The notes beneath the pieces were generated by a model that saw nothing but the letters and a program-made list of their open reading frames with translations, did no database searches and had not been told where the DNA came from. From NCBI RefSeq assembly GCF_018736045.1, contig NZ_CP076133.1:1860001-1924000 (forward strand): a stretch of DNA of 64,000 nt, read 5' to 3'. The translations under genes and the position numbers were made by a program. The stretch comes from Flammeovirga yaeyamensis. Its GTDB lineage: Bacteria; Bacteroidota; Bacteroidia; Cytophagales; Flammeovirgaceae. Positions 14,078 to 22,614 of the stretch are shown here, in pieces. Position 1 is the first letter of the stretch; each line of letters begins with the position of its first letter.

Positions 14078-14268
14078 GTAATAACAACGTTTACACATTG
14101 CAGCGAACGATGCTATATATTATCTTCGAAGCGAGATGAATAAACAAACAAAATTCATTCATTTGTTATTGTTGTGAGCCTGAATCACTCACAACGTCAG
14201 TTTTAGTTTTGGAGTTAGTAAAGGTTGTCAATCATATTTTCAATTTTTCTTCTAATTGTTGAAATTAT

Positions 14269-14299
14269 CGCCAACGTTGAACAGACCGTTGGCGTTTTC
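14269..14299 (+). terminator. Rho-independent terminator
   Basis: CGCCAACG(14269)/CGTTGGCG(14287), 8-bp perfect stem followed by TTTTC. About 190 nt of gene-free DNA separates it from the preceding terminator. Confidence 0.7.
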
Positions 14300-14454
14300 A
14301 TATACGTCATGAAGTCATGAATTGGGTAAAGAATACTATAGCATAGTGAGAATAGCGAATTAAGTAGCGTGAATTAAGTAGCAAATAGGTATAAGTGAAA
14401 CCGTCTGACTTTGTCGTTCGACTTCATATTGAACATTTAGAATATCAAACAGGT

Positions 14455-14489
14455 AAGCCGTTGGAATTGAGAACTTCAACGGCTTTGTT
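14455..14489. terminator. Bidirectional-type hairpin
   Basis: AAGCCGTTG(14455)/CAACGGCTT(14477), 9-bp perfect stem. It lies directly after the stop of the small lipoprotein gene (minus) and at the end of the + strand hairpin series; the T run is weak on both strands. Confidence 0.55.
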
Positions 14490-14490
14490 A

Positions 14491-14655
14491 TTACCAATAA
14501 TATTTCGGCTTCGGTTTCTTCAGGCGAATTTCCTTGGGCAAATGCTTTGTTGTTTTGCGTTTGCCGTGATCCGCTGTTCTGTAAGCGTCGGTATGAAATT
14601 GATGCATTTTGCAACTTGTGCAGACGAATACTACGATCAATAGTGCTACTTTCAT
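14491..14655 (-). CDS. Small lipoprotein, 54 aa (spanin-like size)
   Basis: Starting at the internal ATG, the protein is MKVALLIVVFVCTSCKMHQF: a short signal with lipobox CTSC and lipidated Cys15, then 39 mostly basic residues ending KPKPKYYW. Short lipoproteins of this kind occur as outer-membrane spanins in phage lysis cassettes, but also as other small lipoproteins. The start lies 1 nt after the stop of the helix-turn-helix gene, so the two are coupled. Confidence 0.6.
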   Translation of the reverse strand: MKVALLIVVFVCTSCKMHQFHTDAYRTADHGKRKTTKHLPKEIRLKKPKPKYYW

Positions 14656-14656
14656 T

Positions 14657-15007
14657 CTAGGGGATTTTATATTCAATACGTGTTCCGGAACCGTTCTCTT
14701 TGAGTAATCTACCTCTCTCCGGCGGTTTATTAATTACTCGAAATCGTTGCTGCTCTGTGACGTTCAACTCTCGTTTACGGTGAATTTCGCCGACTGTTTT
14801 CGATTTTGCATGTTTACCACTACGCATGATATCGTCAACTGTTTCTGTCTTCAAGCGTTTTGCATATTGCCAGACGGTCTGACGTGATATTTTGATGCCA
14901 GGAAACTCTTTCTGAATCTCCTCAAAAACTTCAGTAATTGAAAATCCTAACGTCAGATAAATCAGGCATTGTCGCTTAGCTGCTGAAGGAATTAGATTCT
15001 TTGCCAT
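14657..15007 (-). CDS. Helix-turn-helix protein, 116 aa
   Basis: I chose the start MAKNLIPSAAKRQCLIYLTL. Residues about 15-60 (SITEVFEEIQKEFPGIKISR then QTVWQYAKRLK) have the spacing of a helix-turn-helix, as in small terminase subunits and transposase-type DNA-binding domains. The basic C-terminus (RKRELNVTEQQRFRVINKPP) may bind nucleic acid. A small terminase role is possible, but no large terminase is visible in this window. Confidence 0.5.
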   Translation of the reverse strand: MAKNLIPSAAKRQCLIYLTLGFSITEVFEEIQKEFPGIKISRQTVWQYAKRLKTETVDDIMRSGKHAKSKTVGEIHRKRELNVTEQQRFRVINKPPERGRLLKENGSGTRIEYKIP

Positions 15008-15038
15008 GTGTTTGTTTGATGTTTGGGCCAATATAATA

Positions 15039-15075
15039 ACCAACGTCGATGTAACCTAGCATCACCGACGTTGGT
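15039..15075. other. 10-bp intercistronic inverted repeat
   Basis: ACCAACGTCG(15039)/CGACGTTGGT(15066), perfect, with a 17-nt loop, between the coiled-coil gene and the helix-turn-helix gene. No T run, so processing or operator use is possible. Confidence 0.5.
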
Positions 15076-15081
15076 GTGTTA

Positions 15082-15450
15082 CTACCAACCGAAGTTTGAT
15101 TTAGGTTCTTCACCTTCTCCGAAACCACCAAAATCATTCGATGCACTTGTTTTGATGTTGAACTGCTTTTCAAGATTTAAAAGTTCAGCTTGTTGCTCTA
15201 AAGTCTCGTGGGTAAGTCGCTCGTTTGTTTGTACGAGGTTGTTAATCCTTGCATCTTTTAGACGGTCTATGACAGTACCAACAACCTCAACTTCTTTGTT
15301 GAATGCATTTTTAGCATCTTCAACGGGGTTTGTTGTGTCAAAGTAACCTTCGAATATCTCAGCGGGGACCTCACCTACTGTTACTTGATTTTGATGTGAT
15401 TTTGCAATGTGGATAAGAACTCTTAATTCGTCGTTTGTTAGATATAACAT
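15082..15450 (-). CDS. Coiled-coil protein with Gly/Phe-rich tail, 122 aa
   Basis: MLYLTNDELRVLIHIAKSHQ, then acidic helix, a coiled coil at about 60-98 (VQTNERLTHETLEQQAELLN), and a tail SNDFGGFGEGEEPKSNFGW. A disordered acidic C-terminus of this kind occurs on phage single-strand-binding and scaffolding proteins, but no family is recognised. First of three co-directional genes ending at 14491. Confidence 0.55.
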   Translation of the reverse strand: MLYLTNDELRVLIHIAKSHQNQVTVGEVPAEIFEGYFDTTNPVEDAKNAFNKEVEVVGTVIDRLKDARINNLVQTNERLTHETLEQQAELLNLEKQFNIKTSASNDFGGFGEGEEPKSNFGW

Positions 15451-15472
15451 GTATTTTACTTTTGGTTTTTAA

Positions 15473-16540
15473 TTAGAATAATTGCTTTTCAATAATTTGA
15501 GCACCGCCTTGTTTCGCCATTTCAGAGTTATAACGATTGATCAAATTGTTTCTCGTAATAAAGTTATGTATTTCGTTGTAAAAACGTTGCGTTAGACGTT
15601 GTGTATCGTTCCCGGAATCGTGTTGTCGATATACAAACATGTCATACTTTACAAGAAACTTTTTATTGATGTGCCAGACTTCTTTATGCTTACTGCTCAA
15701 TACTCCGAAAAATCTCAAAAGCTTCTCTAATTCGTTTAATGTGATTGAAAAACTTTGAGCAAGTTCAGATTTAGTGAATGATTTCTTCTTGCTAGTGTCT
15801 ACAATATAATTTGAAAGCTTTGTGTATTCGGTCAAGTTTTTCTGCTTTTCTTCATCAAGCTTTACGTTTAATCGAGCGTTGACACTATGCATTAAATTTG
15901 TACGTGCCTGTTGTTGCATCATCTGAAACATCATGTTAGTTTGTTGAGCAACTGCGGTCGCTACCTGTAATGCTGTTTGCGATGTTTGCTGTGATACCGA
16001 CATCATTTGTTGCATGATCGCATCCTGACGATCTAATTTTTGCATCATTTCAACATTCTGTTGGTACACATCGTTTGGTGTTACTTGCGGAGTTTTGAAA
16101 TTAAATCTGTTGAATGATTGCTCAAATTGACGTTGAGATTCTTCGTAGTCGATCAGCTCTTGACGTGCTTGGTGTCCTTTTGCCGTTCTTGATGCAAGAC
16201 AGACTTGTTTTGCTGTGTTGATAGTAATAAATACGACTTCTGTAGTTGAATTATCTTTCGGTGAAAGTCCATGTTTTATTTTCCACGCTCTTTTATCATC
16301 AAGTTTTGCGTCCGAGTGTATTCGGTCACAAAAATAATCTACATTCTCACATAGGAACGGGTTGTTTAAAACCATTCGTTTAATGTTGGTTGAATAATCC
16401 TCTTTACGCATTTCAAGAATATCATTCAACAAGATGTTACCTTGAATACCTTCAACGCCTAGTTTTGACAAGTTTGTTAGATGTTGGATTATGCCTGTGG
16501 TGTTAGACTCCCAAGGCATTGTTTGCTTGAGTATTTTCAT
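15473..16540 (-). CDS. AntA/AntB-type phage antirepressor-like protein, 355 aa
   Basis: Residues about 35-132 resemble the AntA/AntB antirepressor domain, most clearly FITINTAKQVCLASRTAKGH followed by QARQELIDYEE, equivalent to the family's LTxxxAKxLAMLxRTxKGxxARxYFxxxE. A Gln/Met-rich coiled region follows (150-225: QQMMSVSQQTSQTALQVATA), then a C-terminal helical domain (SFTKSELAQSFSITLNELEK). Antirepressors relieve prophage repression after DNA damage, which supports a phage origin of the element. A strong terminator (16558-16612) sits in its 5' flank. Confidence 0.65.
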   Translation of the reverse strand: MKILKQTMPWESNTTGIIQHLTNLSKLGVEGIQGNILLNDILEMRKEDYSTNIKRMVLNNPFLCENVDYFCDRIHSDAKLDDKRAWKIKHGLSPKDNSTTEVVFITINTAKQVCLASRTAKGHQARQELIDYEESQRQFEQSFNRFNFKTPQVTPNDVYQQNVEMMQKLDRQDAIMQQMMSVSQQTSQTALQVATAVAQQTNMMFQMMQQQARTNLMHSVNARLNVKLDEEKQKNLTEYTKLSNYIVDTSKKKSFTKSELAQSFSITLNELEKLLRFFGVLSSKHKEVWHINKKFLVKYDMFVYRQHDSGNDTQRLTQRFYNEIHNFITRNNLINRYNSEMAKQGGAQIIEKQLF

Positions 16541-16557
16541 TTCTTATAAAATAAAAA

Positions 16558-16612
16558 AGGGTAACGTTGGGAGCAACACATTTTTGTAATCAACATTGCC
16601 CAACATTACCCT
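16558..16612 (-). terminator. Strong terminator upstream of the antirepressor gene
   Basis: AGGGTAACGTTGGG(16558)/CCCAACATTACCCT(16599), 14-bp stem with one mismatch, followed on the minus strand by TTTTTTATTTT. It should stop transcripts from the 16943-17365 gene, or act as an attenuator in the antirepressor leader. Confidence 0.75.
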
Positions 16613-16904
16613 AAAAATCTTTACTATGCTGCTATTATTTTAGCTGATTACAGCACAACATTAGCGATGAAAATATTCACAAACAATAACGAGAAAAAGT
16701 CGAAATGGTTATACGGTATAAGTATGCAAAGGTGGTGAAATTTTAATTTAATTTCGATTGCTTAACATACGATAACGATTCGACAAAGCGTACAATTTCG
16801 ACGGTTAGTTATCTTCGTACGGTAAAAATAAATAAATCATTCATGGTTAGAAAATGATTTTGTGGTTGTATCAACCTCTATTTTTCAAATAGTTCACTTT
16901 GTAG
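16613..16904. other. Gene-free interval
   Basis: No credible gene. The + strand part ends at the strong terminator 16905-16943, so a short + strand transcript may arise here. GTTGTATCAAC at 16865-16875 is a small hairpin. Confidence 0.35.
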
Positions 16905-16946
16905 CCGTTAGTTTTCTTCACAGGTTTTCTAACGGTTCTTTTTTAT
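16905..16946 (+). terminator. Strong + strand terminator without an upstream + strand gene
   Basis: CCGTTAG(16905)/CTAACGG(16929) followed by TTCTTTTTTATT. The minus-strand gene ends at 16943, so this terminator does not serve it. Confidence 0.7.
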
Positions 16947-17365
16947 TCAATATCTCCGTTTGGATCGCCAAACAAATGCCCACAATCCAGAACATCTCCA
17001 AGTGGACTCTCAACCTTGATATTAGGCAGTCGCATTTGAATCTGCAACGACCACTGCAACAACTCTAATGCACCTATTTCATCGTTTGATAACTCACGTC
17101 TGAACGACCAATTCAACTGTTGAAGAACTATCAAATGTCGATGTGGCAACACTAATCTTGGATCGTTTTGGAACGCCTCGATGAACTTGTCGGTCAACAA
17201 TATGAGCGTTGTTTCATTCTCGTTCTCTTGATCACTAACTCGACCCCTTTGTTGGTCCAAATGTAAGTCCATCATCGTATTGTCAAGGTTGGTATTGCCA
17301 ATAGCTTCGAGCAGAAGTTTCTGCTCCAACTCTGTAAATTCGAAGTGTGTATTTGTAATTTTCAT
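16943..17365 (-). CDS. Soluble hypothetical protein, 140 aa
   Basis: I chose the internal start MKITNTHFEFTELEQKLLLE. Predicted helical, acidic, with LNWSFRRELSNDEIGALELL in the second half; no motif or family recognised. The gene stands alone between two non-coding stretches. Confidence 0.55.
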   Translation of the reverse strand: MKITNTHFEFTELEQKLLLEAIGNTNLDNTMMDLHLDQQRGRVSDQENENETTLILLTDKFIEAFQNDPRLVLPHRHLIVLQQLNWSFRRELSNDEIGALELLQWSLQIQMRLPNIKVESPLGDVLDCGHLFGDPNGDIE

Positions 17366-17643
17366 GCTTATTCCTGGGGCAAAAATCATGCGGTATATCT
17401 ATTCATTTTACCGTTAGGTTTCATTCGATTATCTTCAAATTTGTTAGCTTGAAAGTCTCATTTTTATAGGGTAGCTTTGAGCGTAATCGTTAGACAATCC
17501 GGTACGGAAGACCAAAACGATCTAACGGTTCGTTCGACCTTTCCTTTCCAACCAATTGAGAAGAAACAAAGAAATGGCCAACCAACCCGAGCCGACAGGC
17601 GAAGGACATCTGAACACTACTAACGAACTTCAGTGTTTTTGAC

Positions 17644-17702
17644 TTGACAACAACTTGATAACACGAGGCGAATCCAAACGGGTTCGTCTTTTTTGTTGTC
17701 AA
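17644..17702 (+). terminator. Terminator nested inside a second 10-bp helix
   Basis: AGGCGAATCC(17666)/GGGTTCGTCT(17680) with T6 forms an ordinary + strand terminator. It is enclosed by TTGACAACAA(17644)/TTGTTGTCAA(17693), a further perfect 10-bp stem. No + strand gene precedes it. The minus-strand frame that crosses it looks spurious. Confidence 0.65.
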
Positions 17703-18490
17703 ATATTCGACGGCTTTAACAATCTTTCATGTTTCCTACTGACGGCTTAACAATACTTTCTCGTTATAGACTAACGTTGCGATCTACTCTTCATCAACTT
17801 AACTGTCAACTTAGCGGTTCGCTCGAACGGTTTATGATAATTTGAATGTAATGAAGGTGTAGTTTGATGTAAAGTTTCAGCGATTTGGTTGACAAGTTAT
17901 GTAGGTTATCTTGTTATTTCTCTAACAAGTTATTATTGTTAAGTGCGATTCAACTGACGTTGGCGATTAATTAGACGCTATTTGATCGACAGCTTATTAT
18001 TGGATTTGACGGTTTAACTAGCGATTTGATGATTCTAAGATTCGACAATATCATAAGCTGCGGAAACGCACGCAGCGACGAAGGAGCGAGTACGGATAGA
18101 TGTACAATTTCCAAGCAAGGTAATCGTTCAGATAACGCATCTGCGACTGTTATAGGAATAACCAAGCGTTCAACTGATTGTTGGACGTTGACGAGTTAGC
18201 TCAATTAAACGACATGTTGTTGGTTTGAGATTCTACAACAACGTTGGAGATATTTTTGAACGACGACTGATTGATGATTGGAAGCGATATTTATAAGCAA
18301 CTAAGGCGAGAACGCTGCAGCAAAACCTAGATTCTACGACATAGATATCTAACACAACAACAAAACAAACAAGGAGGATGTTGATGGTGGCGGTGGGTTT
18401 TGCCCCGTCACGTCAATCGTCACGTCAATCGTCAATCAACACGTTCGAATCATCAAGTCAACGTCAACCTTCGACGTTCAACTATTTACC
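17703..18490. other. Long gene-free region
   Basis: No ORF with protein-like composition on either strand. It contains a tandem repeat of the 12-mer GTCACGTCAATC at about 18407-18430, many GTTGAC/GTCAAC-type words, and short hairpins. Together with the iteron-like block that follows and the adjacent helicase gene, it is a reasonable place for a replication origin. Confidence 0.35.
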
Positions 18491-18493
18491 TCG

Positions 18494-18735
18494 TATCAAA
18501 ATCGCTGGCGCTCTTGTTCCACCTCTGTTATAATTTTTTTGATCAAAATTCATTGCTTGAAATTCTTCGATTAGAACACCTCACTTCGTCGGCCCCTATT
18601 ACTATTTTAGCAGATCGACGTGTTTTCGGTCAAAATTGCCCTGTTTTTTTGAAAATTCATATGCCCTCTCGGTATCAAAAACGCAGGTCGGTTCAAAAAT
18701 TTCAAGGCGTTCGGTCAAAATTGCCCTGTTTTTTT
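18494..18735. repeat. Iteron-like repeat block beside the helicase gene
   Basis: A 26-bp direct repeat containing TCGGTCAAAATTGCCCTG then T7 occurs at 18625-18650 and 18710-18735. Related words lie between and before: GTATCAAAATCGC (about 18497), GATCAAAATTCATTGC (about 18540), GGTATCAAAAACGC (18671) and GGTTCAAAAATTTC (18689). Six copies of (A/G)(G/A)T-x-CAAAA in 240 bp next to a helicase gene suggest initiator-binding iterons or operators. Confidence 0.5.
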
Positions 18736-18743
18736 CCTGTGTT

Positions 18744-20501
18744 TTAGGTGCAGTTAGGCGATTTTAATTGTCGTTTGATTGACTTGAACGTACCTTCACT
18801 TGCATGTAACGTTGGGTGTAACGCTTTTAACTCGACGAGTGTATCTTTGTAATTGAGATTCGGATTGACGTTGAGAATATCTTTCAACGCATCAGATGGT
18901 TTTATGTGCAAGTCTTTGTTGTAGTATGTATTCCTACAAGTCCTCTCGTTAACTTTAAAATACTTCGCAATCTCACCAACGTTGGCGTATGGATTCTGAC
19001 GTTGAAATTCATGTACAGCAGCTTTTGAAAGTTTCGACGAGTTTTTCTTTTTTTCAACGTCACGTCGCCTTCTTGAAAGTTTCTCACGAACGTTACGAAT
19101 TTCATCTATCACCTTCTTATCCTCCTCGTCAAAATCTAATGTCATGTAATTAATGTCTTTGTAATACTCCTTATAATTAGTTTCAAGCTTTCGATGTGTC
19201 ACATATTCGTGAAGATGATAATACTCGTCTGCATGCATTTGTAGACAATTCAGCTCGTTTGTTAATTCGTTGACGTAATCGCTATGTCCAGTTCGTATTT
19301 TCTCGAAACAATCAATCTGCTGTTTATCGGCGCCTCGGTCACGCTTGCAGTTTACGTTGAATAGTTTAATTGCACGGTGTTGACCTCTTGCTAATCTACC
19401 TAAAAATTGGATCTGCTTCTCAGCACTACGTAAGTTCAAACTAATTGCTGTATCAGCGTTACTAATATCAACGCAAGTCATGAAAACTGTAGTACAAACA
19501 ACAACGTCATATTTTTGTGGGATTTTACCTTTTCGAAGTATGTGCTTGTAATCTGCATCTTCTTTATCGTCAGCGCAGAAACTTCTAACTCTGAAGCCAT
19601 ATTCAGTTAGTAGTTCAACTGCTTCATGCATCTTATCAATATCGTTAATTAAGATCAACCCTTTTGTGACTGAACCTTTCAGATCCTTGTAGTTACATAT
19701 CGCGAGGTAAATAACAGTAGCGAGCGAACCTGTCACATTTCTCGCCTCTATGTCACGACTTGCGACTTGACGATCGTAATGTTCTTCATCTCGCCTTACA
19801 TGAATCTTATATGCACCTAAGAGTTGTTCAAGTCCGTAGGTTTCCTCTGCTGTCATAAACAGTGTGCTTACTCGATTCTTTTGAAATACATTCAACATAG
19901 CGTCAAGTTCATCAGCAGTTGTTTTGTTGCTTTTTGCTACAGATCGAAGTTGATGAATTTCATCTAGGATGATAATGTCAGAACTAGTAAACGTGTTTCT
20001 TAAAGACGCAAGTTGCTGTAATGTTAGTGTGTAAACTCCATGTGTCAGTTTAGAATCACCGCTTATTAACGTATGTTTCAATCGCATAAACTCGCCGTGT
20101 TTTGAATTGAATACTGATAATTCATGACCTGTAGTTTTTAACAACTCTTCTCTGAATCTAAACAGAATATTGTTTTGAGCGCCGGCAATAAATACACGAC
20201 TATTTGGTAAATGTTTGATTGCATCAATTGCAAACTGACAAGCAAAATGTGTCTTCCCTAAGCCTGTACCTGCGTTGAGTAGTATTCGATTTTGGTACAA
20301 ACTGCTTCTAAAATACTTGCAAATTTCTTTATACGCAGACATTACGTAGTCGTTAACTACCAATGTCGAACCTGATTCGAATCGAACCTTTGGCTCAAGT
20401 TTGGCGATAGCATTGACGGTTTCTGTAGTTATCTTAGAACCGATTTCGTTTAAAGTCTTTTGCTCTTTTTCAACTTGTTCTTTGATAGATAGAATCTTCA
20501 T
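18744..20501 (-). CDS. Phage-type SF2 DNA helicase with C-terminal helix-turn-helix, 585 aa
   Basis: Walker A GTGLGKT at 78-84, DEAH-box equivalent DEIH at 180-183, motif III-like TAEET, and motif VI QFLGRLAR at 365-372 identify a superfamily 2 helicase, similar in layout to UvsW-type phage helicases that remodel replication and recombination intermediates. Residues about 500-585 are basic and contain two helix-turn-helix-like segments (NVGEIAKYFKVNERTCRNTY), probably for DNA binding. The gene abuts the iteron-like block and diverges from the 20884 operon. Confidence 0.8.
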   Translation of the reverse strand: MKILSIKEQVEKEQKTLNEIGSKITTETVNAIAKLEPKVRFESGSTLVVNDYVMSAYKEICKYFRSSLYQNRILLNAGTGLGKTHFACQFAIDAIKHLPNSRVFIAGAQNNILFRFREELLKTTGHELSVFNSKHGEFMRLKHTLISGDSKLTHGVYTLTLQQLASLRNTFTSSDIIILDEIHQLRSVAKSNKTTADELDAMLNVFQKNRVSTLFMTAEETYGLEQLLGAYKIHVRRDEEHYDRQVASRDIEARNVTGSLATVIYLAICNYKDLKGSVTKGLILINDIDKMHEAVELLTEYGFRVRSFCADDKEDADYKHILRKGKIPQKYDVVVCTTVFMTCVDISNADTAISLNLRSAEKQIQFLGRLARGQHRAIKLFNVNCKRDRGADKQQIDCFEKIRTGHSDYVNELTNELNCLQMHADEYYHLHEYVTHRKLETNYKEYYKDINYMTLDFDEEDKKVIDEIRNVREKLSRRRRDVEKKKNSSKLSKAAVHEFQRQNPYANVGEIAKYFKVNERTCRNTYYNKDLHIKPSDALKDILNVNPNLNYKDTLVELKALHPTLHASEGTFKSIKRQLKSPNCT

Positions 20502-20883
20502 TAAGCGATCTTTTAAGGTTTATTAAAAAGTTTCAAGACCACCAAGATCGAACAAGGAATGTTATTTGTTATACCCATGTTAGAGATTTTGTTGTTCAGG
20601 CAAAGAGTTTTGCTTTTTCCTTGTTCGGTCTTTCTGGCCACCTCAACCCTCAACAATATCCAAACCGTTTCAACTTTGGAAAATCACATTTAACATACGT
20701 TTTGAACGTAGGCGACTAACTCTGACGAAACCATAAAGGGTCAATCTCAGGGGGAACTGACCTAGTCATCACGCAAGTTCCACTTCTGACACTACGGAAC
20801 ATAAAAAGAACTCTAAGAAGTAGCAATCAAGGTATGAAGTCAGAAGCATATTAAGGTTGTTACTTTTTTATTTTTAATGTGAC
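20502..20883. promoter_or_regulatory. Divergent intergenic region with a 16-bp long-range hairpin
   Basis: AAGATCGAACAAGGAA(20544-20559)/TTCCTTGTTCGGTCTT(20617-20632) pairs over 16 bp with one G-U, around a 57-nt loop that holds a small GCAAA/TTTGC hairpin. Further inverted repeats: GGTCA(20740)/TGACC(20758) and CTTCTGAC(20784)/GTCAGAAG(20840). These may control both divergent transcripts. No reverse transcriptase is present, so a retron is not supported. Confidence 0.5.
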
Positions 20884-21492
20884 ATGACAAAAGACGAGAT
20901 TGAAAAATTAAAATCTATAGCTAAAGTATTCATGTTAGAGCACGATTTATTGAAGATCAGCGAATTTACAGAAACGGTAATGATTAAGAAGCTCGATCGT
21001 GCAGTTGAATATACACATTGTGTATTTGACCGTAAAATTGACGAAATCAATTGGGATCTTATAGAAAATCGTTTAAATATTATTCGAGTAAAATCGTTTT
21101 CTATAAATCAGTTAAAAGACAAACACCCGGATAATATGGTTACGGATATGGTTGATGAATTACTGACAGACTTCTCAGAACGTGAGTTAAAAACTGTAGA
21201 TAGAACTGGAAATATAAAACACCTATCTGTTGTACAATGTATTCACCGCATACATATTGAACTTACAACAAAATTGATGTTCTTCTTCTATAAACATCCT
21301 AAACTTAATATTAAAACTACGGGGTCTTATTGCGACACTACACGTAAATGGTTAGTAGGTACATTATCTTACAATGACGGTGACTCTGTGCGTAGTTTGA
21401 CTTTAGATGAGTATGCATACAAGAGCTATTACGAAGACATCTTAGACAACACAATACACGAAGTTGATTTCAAAACCAAAAAATTAAAGTAA
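20884..21492 (+). CDS. Unrecognised protein of the + strand operon, 202 aa
   Basis: MTKDEIEKLKSIAKVFMLEH. Mixed alpha-beta composition, with a basic middle (NRLNIIRVKSFSINQLKDKH) and a C-terminal strand-rich region (GSYCDTTRKWLVGTLSYNDG). No motif recognised. First of three co-directional genes; 9 nt before the next. Location next to the helicase suggests a DNA replication or recombination role, which is only an inference. Confidence 0.65.
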   Translation: MTKDEIEKLKSIAKVFMLEHDLLKISEFTETVMIKKLDRAVEYTHCVFDRKIDEINWDLIENRLNIIRVKSFSINQLKDKHPDNMVTDMVDELLTDFSERELKTVDRTGNIKHLSVVQCIHRIHIELTTKLMFFFYKHPKLNIKTTGSYCDTTRKWLVGTLSYNDGDSVRSLTLDEYAYKSYYEDILDNTIHEVDFKTKKLK

Positions 21493-21501
21493 AGCATCAA
21501 G

Positions 21502-22614
21502 ATGAAACAAGAAGTAAAATTACGAGCACAGCTAAAATCAAAATACCTTAACACATTTGTTATCAATCGACAATCAGTCGAAGTGACTTACAAAGCGTTG
21601 ATCATTATCAGTCAGTCAGCCGATATCCGAACTGGCGAATCAATGTGGAATGTTCAGAAGCTTGTTAAGATCACAAAGTTGAAAGATCCTATCAACGTGT
21701 TAATACAAAAGTTTAGCGATATGCGATGTATCGTTAAGGCAGAATTGGTCAATGACGATAAATTCGTTAAGGTAACATTCGACCGTACTTGTCTTGATTT
21801 AGTTGTTGATTTAGAGCAAGGCCTTGAGCAATTTTCGGTTGAAGCTCCATCACCAACTACCGCCGACAAAGATGATCGACCAGTTCCACCGACACCTGCT
21901 GAAACTCAAGCGACATTGGCTGAGTATGAAGCTTCAATGAAGCAGCATGACACCACATTCGATTCGGTGAATCAACCTGACGTTGCAGCTGCTCCCCCAA
22001 CTTCTCCAACGCCTACGACATCAAATGATTGGTCGGCGTTAGCATCTGAAATTGATACACCATCAGAGTACCAACAACCAACATCCGAGTTTTCTGAACT
22101 GATGTTGCAGATCGACAAGGTTCTAGCGAAGACTACGCAAGGAGCGTGGTTCGACCTCGACATTACCTTGAGTAACGACAATGCGGGAGAAGTAACAACG
22201 GGTATTACAACGACGACGTTTAAAGCTGAGTTCGTTGAGGACGACATATCGGTAAGTGCAGTTGATAGCAGAGGTAACATCTATCAATTGACGAAAGACC
22301 CAAGTTATAAAATTCAACGTACCATGGTCGGCAATGGCGTTTCGATGATTTCAAACTTACCTGGTCTTGCTCAGCGACAGTCGATAACTTATAACGGTTT
22401 CATTCGACAGTTGCTTTTTGGAGAACAACTATTCGCAACATTGTTGAACGCTTTTACGCGTGGTCAATTAGATTTCATTCCTGAAGATTGTACGCAGTAT
22501 AACCCGGCTTACTTCAATGCCTTGTCACAGCACATCATCAACAATAAAAAGAAACTAGCAACTGTTACGACAAGTGCGAAATTTGAAAGTGGAAACATAA
22601 TTTTTGAATCATGA
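21502..22614 (+). CDS. Two-domain protein with proline/threonine-rich linker, 370 aa
   Basis: Domain 1 (residues 1-110) is beta-rich, starting MKQEVKLRAQLKSKYLNTFV. Residues 111-185 are a low-complexity linker (PSPTTADKDDRPVPPTPAET; PPTSPTPTTSNDW). Domain 2 (190-370) has strands (GAWFDLDITLSNDNAGEVTT) followed by helices. No family recognised. It ends in ATGA overlapping the next gene, so the two are translationally coupled. Confidence 0.65.
   Translation: MKQEVKLRAQLKSKYLNTFVINRQSVEVTYKALIIISQSADIRTGESMWNVQKLVKITKLKDPINVLIQKFSDMRCIVKAELVNDDKFVKVTFDRTCLDLVVDLEQGLEQFSVEAPSPTTADKDDRPVPPTPAETQATLAEYEASMKQHDTTFDSVNQPDVAAAPPTSPTPTTSNDWSALASEIDTPSEYQQPTSEFSELMLQIDKVLAKTTQGAWFDLDITLSNDNAGEVTTGITTTTFKAEFVEDDISVSAVDSRGNIYQLTKDPSYKIQRTMVGNGVSMISNLPGLAQRQSITYNGFIRQLLFGEQLFATLLNAFTRGQLDFIPEDCTQYNPAYFNALSQHIINNKKKLATVTTSAKFESGNIIFES

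Larger units (their letters stand above)
13724..14490. other. Gene-free interval with a series of + strand hairpins
   Basis: No convincing ORF. It holds TCGACC(13784)/GGTCGA(13798) with a six-G run at the start of its loop, and four terminator-type hairpins at 13949, 14047, 14269 and 14455 spaced about 100-220 nt apart, listed separately. The pattern is what a set of short + strand RNAs, each ended by its own terminator, would look like. Confidence 0.5.

Noticed and set aside
17490-17702. 70-codon minus-strand frame
   Set aside because: It covers a nested terminator and lacks a protein-like pattern.
18400-18747. 115-codon + strand frame
   Set aside because: It is made of the repeat region and consists largely of repeated words.
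20544-20632. Retron-like msr/msd
   Set aside because: A long inverted repeat exists, but no reverse transcriptase gene occurs anywhere in the window.
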